Of a stretch of DNA of 64,000 bases, positions 27,205-35,283 are shown one piece after another. Origin of the DNA: Konateibacter massiliensis (GTDB lineage: Bacteria; Bacillota; Clostridia; Lachnospirales; Lachnospiraceae). Positions within the stretch are counted from its first letter, which is position 1; each line of letters begins with the position of its first letter. The notes under the pieces are model-generated. The model did no database searches. It saw only the letters and a program-made list of their open reading frames with translations, and was not told where the DNA came from. The DNA lies in contig NZ_LT860099.1 in the NCBI RefSeq assembly GCF_900184995.1, positions 2,046,886-2,110,885 on the forward strand, read 5' to 3'. Both the position numbers and the translations under genes were made by a program.

Positions 27205-27233
27205 ATTATATACATTCTGAATTTAATTGTCAA
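27205..27233 (-). promoter_or_regulatory. Promoter of the ilvBN T-box leader
   Basis: TTGACA (27233-27228), a 17-bp spacer and TATAAT (27210-27205) on the minus strand: a perfect sigma-A promoter just ahead of the T-box leader. Confidence 0.88.
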
Positions 27234-27297
27234 TGATATTTTTTAATTCATTTATAGGTAAAAATTTATGATTGGAGGTAAGACTGTCCTTTACCAT

Positions 27298-28002
27298 TTA
27301 AACTTTTCGCCTCATTCCGCGTATTTCTTCCTTTGTCTTCTGATCCGTTTTAAGTGACTCGGTAATCTTTTGCAGCGTCTTGTTATAGGTGAAATCATCT
27401 AAATGGTTCTTACGCAGATAAGGCATCGTTTTCTCTGGCAGGTTTACATAATACATGGATATCGCCCATGCTACTCCCATCTTCACATAGTAAGCATCAC
27501 TTTTAATTTTATCCATTGCCTGCAAAGCTTCATCCGCATATTCCTCGCTGATATAATAGTTGAGGAGCATTACAACACCAAAGCGGATATAATATTCCCT
27601 GTCATCCGCCAAATAGGGCTGGATAAAGTCCCACATTTCCTTGGGATGCTTCTTCGCTATTTTTAATGTGCTGCAAAACGAATCGCAGACTGACCAATTA
27701 TCAATTTTATCTACAAACTCTGAAACATAGGATAACACCTCATCGATACCGGCATTCGCATAGCCAATTACCATTCCCTGCAGCATGATTTCCTCAAAAA
27801 ACTCTCCCTGCGCCTCATTTAGATAAGCTCTCCAATCTCCTTTGACAAGCTGCTTTGCAAGCTTTCGAAGTGCCGGAATTCGGATGCCTAAAATATTTTC
27901 GGTTCCCGGCAAGAGCTTGCTGATAAATGCCTGATACTCAGGTTCCGCCAAATGCAGCAGCTCCTTCCTTATTTCCATGTTCTTTGTAATGTTATTTGAC
28001 AT
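27298..28002 (-). CDS. AlkD-like DNA alkylation repair protein
   Basis: This 234-residue, mostly helical protein belongs to the HEAT-like-repeat AlkC/AlkD family, which excise alkylated bases without base flipping. Family features are LGIRIPALRKLAKQLVKG near 40, EEIMLQGMVIGYA near 72, the strongly conserved DNWSVCDSFCSTLK near 101, and FGVVMLLNYYI near 140. The length is usual. It is transcribed on the minus strand upstream of the ilvBN promoter, and a fragment of the TAACAGTTCAGCC repeat separates it from an ABC-2 permease gene. The substrate range cannot be read from sequence. Confidence 0.88.
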   Translation of the reverse strand: MSNNITKNMEIRKELLHLAEPEYQAFISKLLPGTENILGIRIPALRKLAKQLVKGDWRAYLNEAQGEFFEEIMLQGMVIGYANAGIDEVLSYVSEFVDKIDNWSVCDSFCSTLKIAKKHPKEMWDFIQPYLADDREYYIRFGVVMLLNYYISEEYADEALQAMDKIKSDAYYVKMGVAWAISMYYVNLPEKTMPYLRKNHLDDFTYNKTLQKITESLKTDQKTKEEIRGMRRKV

Positions 28003-28084
28003 ATTTTATACCGAATCCTTTCACTGCAAGTTTGCCTGCACTCAAAAGGCATCCTTTCCTTTTTTACTTGTGTACCATATTAAG

Positions 28085-28097
28085 TAACAGTTCAGCC
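28085..28097. repeat. Single end of the TAACAGTTCAGCC repeat
   Basis: An exact TAACAGTTCAGCC followed by ATG lies directly beside the 3' end of the ABC permease gene. No partner end was found nearby, so it is a remnant or half-element. Confidence 0.45.
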
Positions 28098-28100
28098 ATG

Positions 28101-28892
28101 TCAATTCCCTGCGCTCTCATACTTATTACATCCAAACGCAAAATACCGATAAGCGATAAGAAAGCTGAGTGCCGCTACAAATACCTCCATGCCGATTGTC
28201 TGAAGCAAATTTCCCTTCTGCAAAAAGAAGCTTGCCGGGATAAATGCGGTGAACGCAAACGGAATGATGTAGCTTAGCACAATCCGAATCGGCTTTGCAT
28301 AAATCGAGGTCGGATATTTGGCAAAGTCAGACATATTATGAACCAGATACAGCAGGCTGTAGCTGTCTTTCATAAAAAATGCGTTTGTTGCAAAAAACAA
28401 TTTTACCGCTGTAAAAATAATTGCCCCCGCAATGATGGAAATGAAAAACAAAAGAATTCCTCCCACAGAGATTGCAAGGTCAAGCTTCACCGCCGAATAT
28501 GCAACAAGCAAGACTCCGACAAGGATTTCCCCTATCCCGTCAGGCTGGCAACGCTCGACAATAACCTGAAACAGCGGATTGACCGGTCTTAACAAGTATC
28601 GGTCAAAGCTGCCCTCTTTTACGGTTTTTCTCGCAAACAGCCAGAGATAGTCGGTCACAAAGTGGTCGATTCCTCTTGGTATCTGAGCGTAACCATAGAT
28701 AAAGATAAGCTGGTAGAAGGACCAGCCGTTTAGGTCCGGTATTTTCTCAAACACAAGGTAGAGAAATGCCACTCCAAGTATCTGGTTTAAAAAGAAGGAG
28801 AAAAAGCCGATAAAAAAGTCAATTTTAGACTGCATAAGCCCCTTCATATATTGTAAAAAGAAAATTTTATATAGCTTTAGATATCGTCCCAT
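28101..28892 (-). CDS. ABC-2 type transporter permease
   Basis: This 263-residue membrane protein has about six hydrophobic segments and belongs to the ABC-2 permease group found as a pair next to an ATPase. It starts MGRYLKLYKIFFLQYMKGLMQSKIDF, with KTVKEGSFDRYLLRPVNPLF in the cytoplasmic coupling loop near 95. ATG 28892 follows GGGGGG, 3 bp after the stop of the partner permease. With the next two genes it forms an exporter of unknown substrate. Confidence 0.87.
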   Translation of the reverse strand: MGRYLKLYKIFFLQYMKGLMQSKIDFFIGFFSFFLNQILGVAFLYLVFEKIPDLNGWSFYQLIFIYGYAQIPRGIDHFVTDYLWLFARKTVKEGSFDRYLLRPVNPLFQVIVERCQPDGIGEILVGVLLVAYSAVKLDLAISVGGILLFFISIIAGAIIFTAVKLFFATNAFFMKDSYSLLYLVHNMSDFAKYPTSIYAKPIRIVLSYIIPFAFTAFIPASFFLQKGNLLQTIGMEVFVAALSFLIAYRYFAFGCNKYESAGN

Positions 28893-28895
28893 CTG

Positions 28896-29705
28896 TCAGC
28901 CCCCCAATATCGTAAGACGTTTTATCGCATGCTGCCACAAGAGGCTTCCAAGCAGATAAAAAATAACAATCCACACCAGTTGTATCGCCAGACTGCGATA
29001 CATTTCTCCGCCTGTTATCTTCCCCAAATAAATCATAATCGGCGTGTAGCTCATGGATGCAAATGGTAAGAGCCGAAACACATCGGCAACTGCTTCTGGG
29101 AAAAAGGTCAGAGGAATCAAGGCTCCTGAAAAGAACCGTATAATCACATCGCTTGCCATATTAAGCCCGAAAAAGTACGTTGTATAAAATGCCAGTATGG
29201 AAAAACAAAATTCAAAGGTAAACATGTTTAAAAAGCTGAGCAGCACGCTGACAAAATACAGCAAAAACCGTTCAAAGCCAGGCCATATCACCCAGCCGTC
29301 CAAAATAAATATAATCATAAACGGCAGCAAGGTCATAAGCCCTGATGATATCATGCTTCCGATGGAAATTGCAAGAATTCTTCCCCGATAGCTAATCGGT
29401 TTTAACAGATTCATCGCAATGCTGCCGTCCGCAACCTCCCTGGAAATCAGCATGGTAGGAACCGAAAAAACAATGCCGCTTGTGAAAAATCCTACAAGTA
29501 CATAGCTCGTCATTTCCTCAAAGCTAAAGCCTCCAAGCGTCGGGCTTGCACTGGACTGATAGATAGCTCTCCACAAAAAATAAGTCACCATCATCATAAA
29601 AAATTCACTCAAAAGGTAGATAAAAAAAGCCATCCGATAACTCATAAAGCTTTTCATCTCACTCACCGCAAACGGGACATAACTTCTGATATTCAGCTTG
29701 AACAT
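28896..29705 (-). CDS. ABC-2 type transporter permease
   Basis: This 269-residue membrane protein has about six hydrophobic segments and is the second half of a heterodimeric ABC-2 channel. SREVADGSIAMNLLKPISYRGR near 95 is the coupling loop, parallel to RYLLRPVNP in its partner. ATG 29705 is chosen over 29720 because GGGGG lies 9 bp upstream; it starts 1 bp after the ATPase stop. The tight spacing of all three genes indicates one operon. Confidence 0.87.
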   Translation of the reverse strand: MFKLNIRSYVPFAVSEMKSFMSYRMAFFIYLLSEFFMMMVTYFLWRAIYQSSASPTLGGFSFEEMTSYVLVGFFTSGIVFSVPTMLISREVADGSIAMNLLKPISYRGRILAISIGSMISSGLMTLLPFMIIFILDGWVIWPGFERFLLYFVSVLLSFLNMFTFEFCFSILAFYTTYFFGLNMASDVIIRFFSGALIPLTFFPEAVADVFRLLPFASMSYTPIMIYLGKITGGEMYRSLAIQLVWIVIFYLLGSLLWQHAIKRLTILGG

Positions 29706-29706
29706 T

Positions 29707-30711
29707 TCAGTTACCCCCATTCATATAAATCTTCTTGACAATGCTTGTGATATCAGTCTCTTTAATTCTCATATCTGAGACCTCACAAAGGTTCATAACA
29801 TAACCCGCCAGCTTTGATACACTGATTTTATCCTTCACAAAAGAGATGTTCAGCGTATTGTCAGAGACTTCCGCCGACAGGCTCTCTTTTCCAAGGGAGA
29901 ATGCCTCGTTTAAATCTATTTCTTTTATTTTCTCAGACTCCGCCAAATCAAGCTCCAAGGTCGTCTTCGCACCATAATTCACCTTCAGGTTCTCCAGTGA
30001 GCCGTCGTATATTTTTCTACCCTCATCAATGATAATGATATGCTTGCACAATTCCTCAATATCAACCAAATCATGGGTTGTCAAAATAACCGTCGTCTTG
30101 AAATTCCGGTTCATCTCCTTGATGGCATCGCGAATTTTATCCTTTACCACCACGTCTAGTCCGATGGTCGGCTCGTCCAAATAGAGTACGCGCGGATTAT
30201 GTATCAATGCCGCACCTAAATCCGCTCTCATACGCTGTCCGAGAGACAGGGTCCGCACCGCATTGTTTTCAAACTCATGAATTCCCAATACGTCATTTAG
30301 AAATTCCATTCGCTTCTTAAAGTCCTCCTCCGTCACCTGATAAATCTCCTTTAAGACGGTGAATGTTTCAGTCAGCGGGAGGTCCCACCATAGCTGCGTA
30401 CGCTGTCCGAACACAACGCCAACCTGCTTTGCATTTTGCGTGCGGTTTTTGTATGGCTCAATTCCGTTTACGATACATTTTCCGGCGGTCGGCACAAGAA
30501 TTCCCGTCATCATTTTAATCGTCGTCGACTTACCTGCACCATTGCTCCCGATATAGCCTACCATCTCGCCCTCCTCGATGGAAAAGGATACATCGGAAAC
30601 TGCCTTTTTGATTACTGTTTCATTGGAAAATAAAGATTTGACTGTCCCCTTAAATCCGGGATATTTCTTTGCTGTTTTAAACTCTTTTGATAAATTACTA
30701 ACCTCTATCAT
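29707..30711 (-). CDS. ABC transporter ATP-binding protein
   Basis: This 334-residue ATPase energises the two adjacent ABC-2 permeases. Walker A is GSNGAGKSTT near 57, the Q-loop GVVFGQRTQLWW near 98, the signature LSLGQRMRADLG near 152, Walker B VLYLDEPTIGLD near 176, and the switch histidine in TTHDL near 210. A C-terminal tail of about 90 residues is typical of multidrug/polysaccharide-type ABC-2 ATPases. ATG 30711 follows GGGAGGAAG. A perfect LexA-like palindrome lies between its promoter and start codon. Confidence 0.92.
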   Translation of the reverse strand: MIEVSNLSKEFKTAKKYPGFKGTVKSLFSNETVIKKAVSDVSFSIEEGEMVGYIGSNGAGKSTTIKMMTGILVPTAGKCIVNGIEPYKNRTQNAKQVGVVFGQRTQLWWDLPLTETFTVLKEIYQVTEEDFKKRMEFLNDVLGIHEFENNAVRTLSLGQRMRADLGAALIHNPRVLYLDEPTIGLDVVVKDKIRDAIKEMNRNFKTTVILTTHDLVDIEELCKHIIIIDEGRKIYDGSLENLKVNYGAKTTLELDLAESEKIKEIDLNEAFSLGKESLSAEVSDNTLNISFVKDKISVSKLAGYVMNLCEVSDMRIKETDITSIVKKIYMNGGN

Positions 30712-30726
30712 GCTGTCTTCCTCCCG

Positions 30727-30784
30727 AACGAACCTTTGTTCGTTTTATTGTAATCATCTTAATATATCGGTACTTATTTGTCAA
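30727..30784 (-). promoter_or_regulatory. ABC operon promoter with LexA-like palindrome
   Basis: On the minus strand TTGACA (30784-30779), a 17-bp spacer and TAAGAT (30761-30756) form the promoter. Downstream lies AACGAAC-CTTT-GTTCGTT (30727-30744), a perfect palindrome containing CGAAC-N4-GTTCG, the core of the Gram-positive LexA (SOS) box. Another regulator using the same palindrome cannot be excluded. Confidence 0.65.
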
Positions 30785-30907
30785 ATAGTTTAGATTAATC
30801 TTTAGAATTATTTTTACAACCTGTGTTTGCTCCCTGATTTTTATCATTTTTCCCCTCATACAGGCATACACTGTTACTATATTAATCAAGCAATAGCAGG
30901 TATCAGT

Positions 30908-31990
30908 TTGAATAAAATAAAAAAAGGACTTATGGCCGAGCTTCTATTTTTGTTATTGCTCGTCGCTATTTTATCATGTAAAAATAATATCACTACCATT
31001 CTGACATCCCAATCGGAGGTCACCTCTGAAAACAATCCTTTCCAAAACAGGGACACCGCCCCTAAGCAAAAAACGGACTACATAAAGTGGGTGGAATTCA
31101 ATGTCACCTCCAATGCCTTAAACACCGCTTATAAGTATGATGTAGAATCCCATGAAACGGCAACAAAGTTAAATTGGATTGAGCTTTTAGCCTATGCCGC
31201 TTGTAAAGGCGGAGGCACCGTTGGAAAATCGGCAGTCGCAGAGATGAAGTCTGTAGCGGAACGCATTAAAAATGGTGAGACGACGATGGAGGCACTGACG
31301 AAAGACTTGACCTACTATTCTTATTACTATGAAGCTTACAGTGCTATTTTAGGTGGATTTGTAGGGGAATATGAGATAGAGGAGGAGGACGGTGCAGGCA
31401 ATAAGGTATGGGTAAAAAAGTATGGTTTGAAGGTTTTCTCTCCTATTGCAAAGGGATTTCCTTACAGCGATTATGATGATTTCGGGGTATCCCGCTCCTA
31501 TGGTTATAAGAGAAACCACTTGGGACATGACATGATGGGCCAGACGGGAACGCCAATTATTGCAGTGGAATCCGGCTACGTGGAAGCACTCGGCTGGAAC
31601 CAATATGGCGGCTGGCGAATCGGCATCCGAAGCTTTGACAAGAAACGCTACTATTACTATGCACACTTAAGGCAGAACTTTCCGTTTAACAAAGCTCTGA
31701 AGGAGGGCGATGCCGTAACTGCCGGAGATGTAATCGGCTATATGGGGCACACAGGCTACAGCACAACGGAAAATGTGAATAACATCAATGTTACTCATCT
31801 TCACTTTGGGATTCAGCTTATTTTTGATGAATCGCAGAAGGAATCCACGAATGAAATATGGATTGACTGCTATGCTTTAGCTAACTTCCTTGCCCAAAAC
31901 CGCAGTGAAGCTATAAAAGATGAAGAAACAAAAGAATGGTACCGGGTTTATGATATGCGAGAGGTTGATACAAAAGAAGCCGCGCAGTGA
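30908..31990 (+). CDS. Membrane-anchored or secreted M23 peptidase
   Basis: This protein of about 360 residues has an N-terminal hydrophobic segment (MAELLFLLLLVAIL near 9-22, then a cysteine) and a C-terminal LytM/M23 domain. The zinc-site motifs are HLGHDMMG, GYVEALGW and YYAHL, and the final THLHFGI. Such enzymes cut peptidoglycan cross-bridges or act in sporulation. I place the start at TTG 30908, after GCAGG, since it gives a basic N terminus (NKIKKGL); the ATG at 30932 after AAAGGA is the alternative. It is divergent from the ABC operon. A spore role is possible but not shown. Confidence 0.85.
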   Translation: MNKIKKGLMAELLFLLLLVAILSCKNNITTILTSQSEVTSENNPFQNRDTAPKQKTDYIKWVEFNVTSNALNTAYKYDVESHETATKLNWIELLAYAACKGGGTVGKSAVAEMKSVAERIKNGETTMEALTKDLTYYSYYYEAYSAILGGFVGEYEIEEEDGAGNKVWVKKYGLKVFSPIAKGFPYSDYDDFGVSRSYGYKRNHLGHDMMGQTGTPIIAVESGYVEALGWNQYGGWRIGIRSFDKKRYYYYAHLRQNFPFNKALKEGDAVTAGDVIGYMGHTGYSTTENVNNINVTHLHFGIQLIFDESQKESTNEIWIDCYALANFLAQNRSEAIKDEETKEWYRVYDMREVDTKEAAQ

Positions 31991-31995
31991 TAAGA

Positions 31996-32016
31996 GGGGC
32001 TGGCATTGCCAGCCCC
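31996..32016. terminator. Hairpin between the M23 peptidase and NTF2-like genes
   Basis: GGGGCTGGCA-T-TGCCAGCCCC is a perfect 10-bp stem between convergent genes; the T-run is poor. Confidence 0.6.
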
Positions 32017-32059
32017 TTAATATCTCTGTGTTATCCGGACATGCTCTATTCCGTTTGTG

Positions 32060-32590
32060 TCAGCCTGCTGACTTTGCATTTCTGCGACTTTTAAATTTCG
32101 CACCCATCATATGATAAGCTACTTTCAGCTTTTTGAAAAAATTTAATTTGGGAGATTCTTGAGGATTCCAATAATCCCGAATAAACTGAATGCGTCCGTT
32201 TTCTGTACGGCACACATCAATATAACGTCTTGAAAAAGTATCTCCGGTTGCCAACACGGTTCCGTGCCCTGTCATCTCCACGATGGCACAGTCAGGATCA
32301 ACCGTGCAATGGATTTCGACATCTGTAAAATCTGACACCTTGACAATATTCAGAATTGCCTTATTGTACTTAATGATATTGTCTTTTCCCTCTACACGTC
32401 TTGGTCGTTTAGGGGGAGCGTAGGGGAATTCCATAACGGCATCTTCTGCTATCAGGTCGGTCAAAGCCCGCAGGTTTCCGGTTTGAAATATTTCAAATAC
32501 TTGTTTCAGGACTTCGACAGCTCCTATGTAATCATGCTGTACAGACTGCGTTTGACTAGCTGTTAATTGAGGATCTTGTAAATTGGACAT
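32060..32590 (-). CDS. SnoaL/NTF2-like protein
   Basis: This 176-residue protein has the NTF2-like cone fold in its middle: VLKQVFEIFQTGNLRALTDLIAEDAVMEFPYAP (28-60), then RRVEGKDNIIKYNKAI and the beta-sheet part ending GRIQFIRDYWNPQ. SnoaL-like proteins are small cyclases, isomerases or ligand binders; the activity here is unknown. ATG 32590 follows AGGAGG. It lies 55 bp downstream of a flavodoxin/ferredoxin gene on the same strand, under a TetR-controlled promoter, so it probably acts in the same stress or detoxification response. Confidence 0.8.
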   Translation of the reverse strand: MSNLQDPQLTASQTQSVQHDYIGAVEVLKQVFEIFQTGNLRALTDLIAEDAVMEFPYAPPKRPRRVEGKDNIIKYNKAILNIVKVSDFTDVEIHCTVDPDCAIVEMTGHGTVLATGDTFSRRYIDVCRTENGRIQFIRDYWNPQESPKLNFFKKLKVAYHMMGAKFKSRRNAKSAG

Positions 32591-32645
32591 ATTGTTTTAC
32601 CTCCTGTGTAATTTAATTGAACCGGCATTTCACTTATCTAAATAA

Positions 32646-33437
32646 TCAATAGCCATTTATCTTTGCCAGTTCCTTCCACGAAATATCCGGATGTGTATAC
32701 CTCTGCCTGCTTTGTGTTTTATCCTTGTAGTTGATGGCATTCGTCGGACAATGATGAAGACATGCCAAGCATTGTTCACAGTGATGCTTGAAATATGGCT
32801 TTTTGTCCTGGCCATAATCAATATTTTTTACCGGACAGACTTTTTGACAGATACCGCAATGGATACAGGCGTCGGATACATTAAAGTGCTTATCCATATG
32901 AGGAGCAAGGTGGAAAAATCCCTTATAGATAAGATGCTCTATCGGTTTAATTCTCGATTCGGTCTGATTGACAGCTCTTTTTTTTATGTTATCAATAATT
33001 GGGGCCAAATCATGAGCTGATTGCCGTGTCTCTTCTTCAACGGTATCACGCATATTGTACATAATGATATAGTTTGAAAACATATCCAGCTTTTCAGCAT
33101 AACTGAGCGTAATATCTTTTTGTTTTATCAAATCACGCAATTGAACCGTCGCATTGCAAGCAGTCCCAACACTCCCGCAGGTAGCAATGGCAAAAAGGTA
33201 GGTATCTTTGTTATTTTGAAAATCTAATTTCCTGACAAAATCCTGAACTTTTGCAGGTATCCCCCGATAATAAGTCGGATAGACAAAACCTATGACACCG
33301 TATTCATCCGTCAGCGTATAATTCTTGCTGCTGCCCATGGATATAATCTCACAGTTCTCCAGTTCTTCCGAAACTTTCTTTGCCACCCATAAACTGTTGC
33401 CGGTTCCGGAAAAGACAAAAATAATATTTTTTTTCAT
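32646..33437 (-). CDS. EFR1-type flavodoxin-ferredoxin fusion
   Basis: This 263-residue redox protein joins an N-terminal flavodoxin-like domain (about 1-165; FVFSGTGNSLWVAK FMN phosphate loop at 7-20, GFVYPTYYRG) to a C-terminal ferredoxin domain with two 4Fe-4S clusters: CIHCGICQKVCPVKN near 191 and CEQCLACLHHCPTN near 219. Both cysteine sets are complete (C-x2-C-x2-C-x3-CP). Electron transfer from flavin to iron-sulfur is expected; the partner is unknown. It is the first gene of a two-gene operon divergent from a TetR regulator. Confidence 0.9.
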   Translation of the reverse strand: MKKNIIFVFSGTGNSLWVAKKVSEELENCEIISMGSSKNYTLTDEYGVIGFVYPTYYRGIPAKVQDFVRKLDFQNNKDTYLFAIATCGSVGTACNATVQLRDLIKQKDITLSYAEKLDMFSNYIIMYNMRDTVEEETRQSAHDLAPIIDNIKKRAVNQTESRIKPIEHLIYKGFFHLAPHMDKHFNVSDACIHCGICQKVCPVKNIDYGQDKKPYFKHHCEQCLACLHHCPTNAINYKDKTQSRQRYTHPDISWKELAKINGY

Positions 33438-33519
33438 TTTATCTTAAACCCCTTTCTTACATGGCTTGGTATTATGTGTATCCACAAAAAGCATTGCCTT
33501 AAAGATTAGTTTTTATAAG

Positions 33520-33577
33520 CGGAATGCTAATTCCGTTTTCATTTTTACATTATACGGAATTAACATTCCGTTGTCAA
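33520..33577 (-). promoter_or_regulatory. TetR-type operators and promoter of the EFR1 operon
   Basis: On the minus strand TTGACA (33577-33572) and TATAAT (33554-33549) are separated by exactly 17 bp. Sixteen of these are the palindrome CGGAAT-TAAC-ATTCCG (33555-33570). A second copy, CGGAAT-GCTA-ATTCCG (33520-33535), lies 35 bp away, centre to centre, near the start of transcription. Confidence 0.85.
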
Positions 33578-33599
33578 CATCTATTTTTTAAGGTAAAAT
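33571..33599 (+). promoter_or_regulatory. Candidate tetR promoter
   Basis: TTGTCA (33571-33576), 17 bp, TAAAAT (33594-33599). The -35 box abuts the operator at 33555-33570, so autoregulation is plausible. Confidence 0.55.
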
Positions 33600-33625
33600 A
33601 AAAAAAGAAAGAGGTGGCTATTTTA

Positions 33626-34222
33626 ATGACAAACAAAATAAATTCTTGCTTAGCAGATTCCGAAAAAAACTTACGGGCAGATGCAAAAGAAAATAGAAAT
33701 CAGATATTACAAGCAGCCTATAAAATTTTTGCCGAAAAGGGGCTGTCTGTTCCGATCAGTGAAATTGCCCGTGAAGCTGAGGTAGGCATTGGTACAATAT
33801 ACCGCCATTTTGAAACGAAAGAAGCATTGTTTGATGCGGTAAATATCAATTATAAACAGAAGCTTACAGAGGAGGCAAAATCCCTTATTAATCATACTGA
33901 CCCAGGAAAGGCATTTTTTGACTTCCTTTTTCGCGTCATGGAAGTGAGCTTGACGAACAAAGCTGTGAGGGACGCTTTTAGAATTGGCACTTTTCGTGTA
34001 CGGGAGGCAAGCTCAGGTGTGCTGCTGGACTTTCAGTCGGCATGTACTGAACTCCTCACCAGAGCCCAACAGGCAAAGGCAGTACGGGATGATATTGACA
34101 TTATGGATCTCTTCAGCCTTATGTCAGGGCTTCTTATGGTTATCGACGATTCTGAAGGTGTTTCCAATCGAAACAAATTCAACAAATTACTATCTATTAT
34201 TTGCGATGGCCTTCGTTATTAA
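33626..34222 (+). CDS. TetR-family repressor
   Basis: This 198-residue protein has the TetR N-terminal helix-turn-helix (ILQAAYKIFAEKGLSVPISE, AEVGIGTIYRHFETKEALFDAV, about 25-70) and a helical ligand domain. ATG 33626 follows AAAGAGG; a GTG at 33614 would overlap that site. It is divergent from the EFR1/SnoaL operon, and two copies of a 16-bp palindrome lie between them, so it most likely represses that operon and itself. The inducer is unknown. A terminator follows at 34299. Confidence 0.9.
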   Translation: MTNKINSCLADSEKNLRADAKENRNQILQAAYKIFAEKGLSVPISEIAREAEVGIGTIYRHFETKEALFDAVNINYKQKLTEEAKSLINHTDPGKAFFDFLFRVMEVSLTNKAVRDAFRIGTFRVREASSGVLLDFQSACTELLTRAQQAKAVRDDIDIMDLFSLMSGLLMVIDDSEGVSNRNKFNKLLSIICDGLRY

Positions 34223-34298
34223 TGCAGGAAACAGCTCTTCGCCAAAAATCTGTAACATCTGTGGCAATGAAGCCATTTGATTTTGGGGATAAGGACAA

Positions 34299-34346
34299 AA
34301 AAAGACTGCACTGAAGGTTTTAACCCTCGATGCAGTCTTTATTTTT
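34299..34346. terminator. Terminator between tetR-type gene and mecA
   Basis: AAAGACTGCA (34301-34310) pairs with TGCAGTCTTT (34331-34340); an inner GGTTTTAACC sits in the loop, and T-runs flank both sides. Confidence 0.85.
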
Positions 34347-34379
34347 AAGTCTTTACTTATTACATCTATTCTTTTCTGA

Positions 34380-35126
34380 TTATATCTTCTTTAGTACTTC
34401 AATTGCCTCATTTTCAATCATGTATTTTCCGTGCTCTTCAATGTGAGCCATAAGAAGCTTATTTCCCTCTATTCTTGCTTCAAAATCCAATGCCTGAAGC
34501 ATAAAACTGTCTCGTTTATCCTGATTGATACCTGTAAAGTCCGCAAGCAGATAGTACTGCTTATTCTCTTTATACAGGTGGGAAGGAACCTTTATTGCCA
34601 CTGACTTACACAATTTTTCCAAATGAGAAAAATCTGAGAAACGAAGCATAAACTTGTCTCCTGCTGCCTCTTTGGCATTATTTTTCGGAGCTTCCTCTTC
34701 TGCTTCCTCTATCTGCAGAAAACCTTCCGCTATTTTTTTATATTTTGCTATGATTTCTTGAAATGCTTCAATCTTTTCCTTACCGGCCATGTTCATGATT
34801 TCCTCAACCCGTTCCCGGCCGATTGCCTCTATCGCATCATAAGCTTCCAGCGCGCTTTCCAACATATGGTTGACCTGACTGTCAGGATTTACTTCCGTAA
34901 AGCTCAAAATAAGTTCTCCATTTGGATGAAGCACTACCTGAATTTCCTGTAAGTTACGATTTAATTGGAAGCCTGCCTCTTCGCCCTTTTCCATTACACT
35001 TCTCATGAATCTGGAAGCGGCTTCTTTATTTGTATAAAGCTCCTGCAAAACATATCCCATCTGGTCAATCTCATTCGCAGGAATGACACACTGCACGGTA
35101 TAATCATTTATTTTTGTAAACGTCAT
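34380..35126 (-). CDS. mecA: Adaptor protein MecA
   Basis: This 248-residue adaptor delivers substrates to the ClpC(P) protease. The N-terminal substrate-binding domain (about 1-85) is followed by an acidic linker (EEAEEEAPKNN near 145) and a C-terminal ClpC-binding domain (about 160-248; FRFSDFSHLEKLC-like MLRFSDFSHLEKLC, YYLLADF, EHGKYMIENEAIEVL). ATG 35126 follows GAGGAAGGTGG; the longer reading from 35159 lacks a ribosome site. The promoter overlaps a CIRCE element, so it should be heat-shock controlled by HrcA, in keeping with a Clp protease role. Confidence 0.9.
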   Translation of the reverse strand: MTFTKINDYTVQCVIPANEIDQMGYVLQELYTNKEAASRFMRSVMEKGEEAGFQLNRNLQEIQVVLHPNGELILSFTEVNPDSQVNHMLESALEAYDAIEAIGRERVEEIMNMAGKEKIEAFQEIIAKYKKIAEGFLQIEEAEEEAPKNNAKEAAGDKFMLRFSDFSHLEKLCKSVAIKVPSHLYKENKQYYLLADFTGINQDKRDSFMLQALDFEARIEGNKLLMAHIEEHGKYMIENEAIEVLKKI

Positions 35127-35209
35127 ATTTACCACCTTCCTCTCTATCTGTTCGGGCATTTATATGATTCGTTTCCTAAAAGTTCTCCTGTTATATTTGT
35201 TATATCTAA

Positions 35210-35252
35210 TATATATCACATATTATTAGCACTGTCAACATGAGAGTGCTAA
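35210..35252 (-). promoter_or_regulatory. mecA promoter overlapping a CIRCE element
   Basis: TTAGCACTG-N9-GAGTGCTAA (35226-35252) matches the HrcA-binding CIRCE consensus TTAGCACTC-N9-GAGTGCTAA with one mismatch. On the minus strand TTGACA (35238-35233), a 17-bp spacer and TATATA (35215-35210) form the promoter, and its -35 box is inside the CIRCE spacer, as expected for repression. Confidence 0.9.
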
Positions 35253-35283
35253 TAATATTATTAACTTTTTGTGAAGCTGTTTT

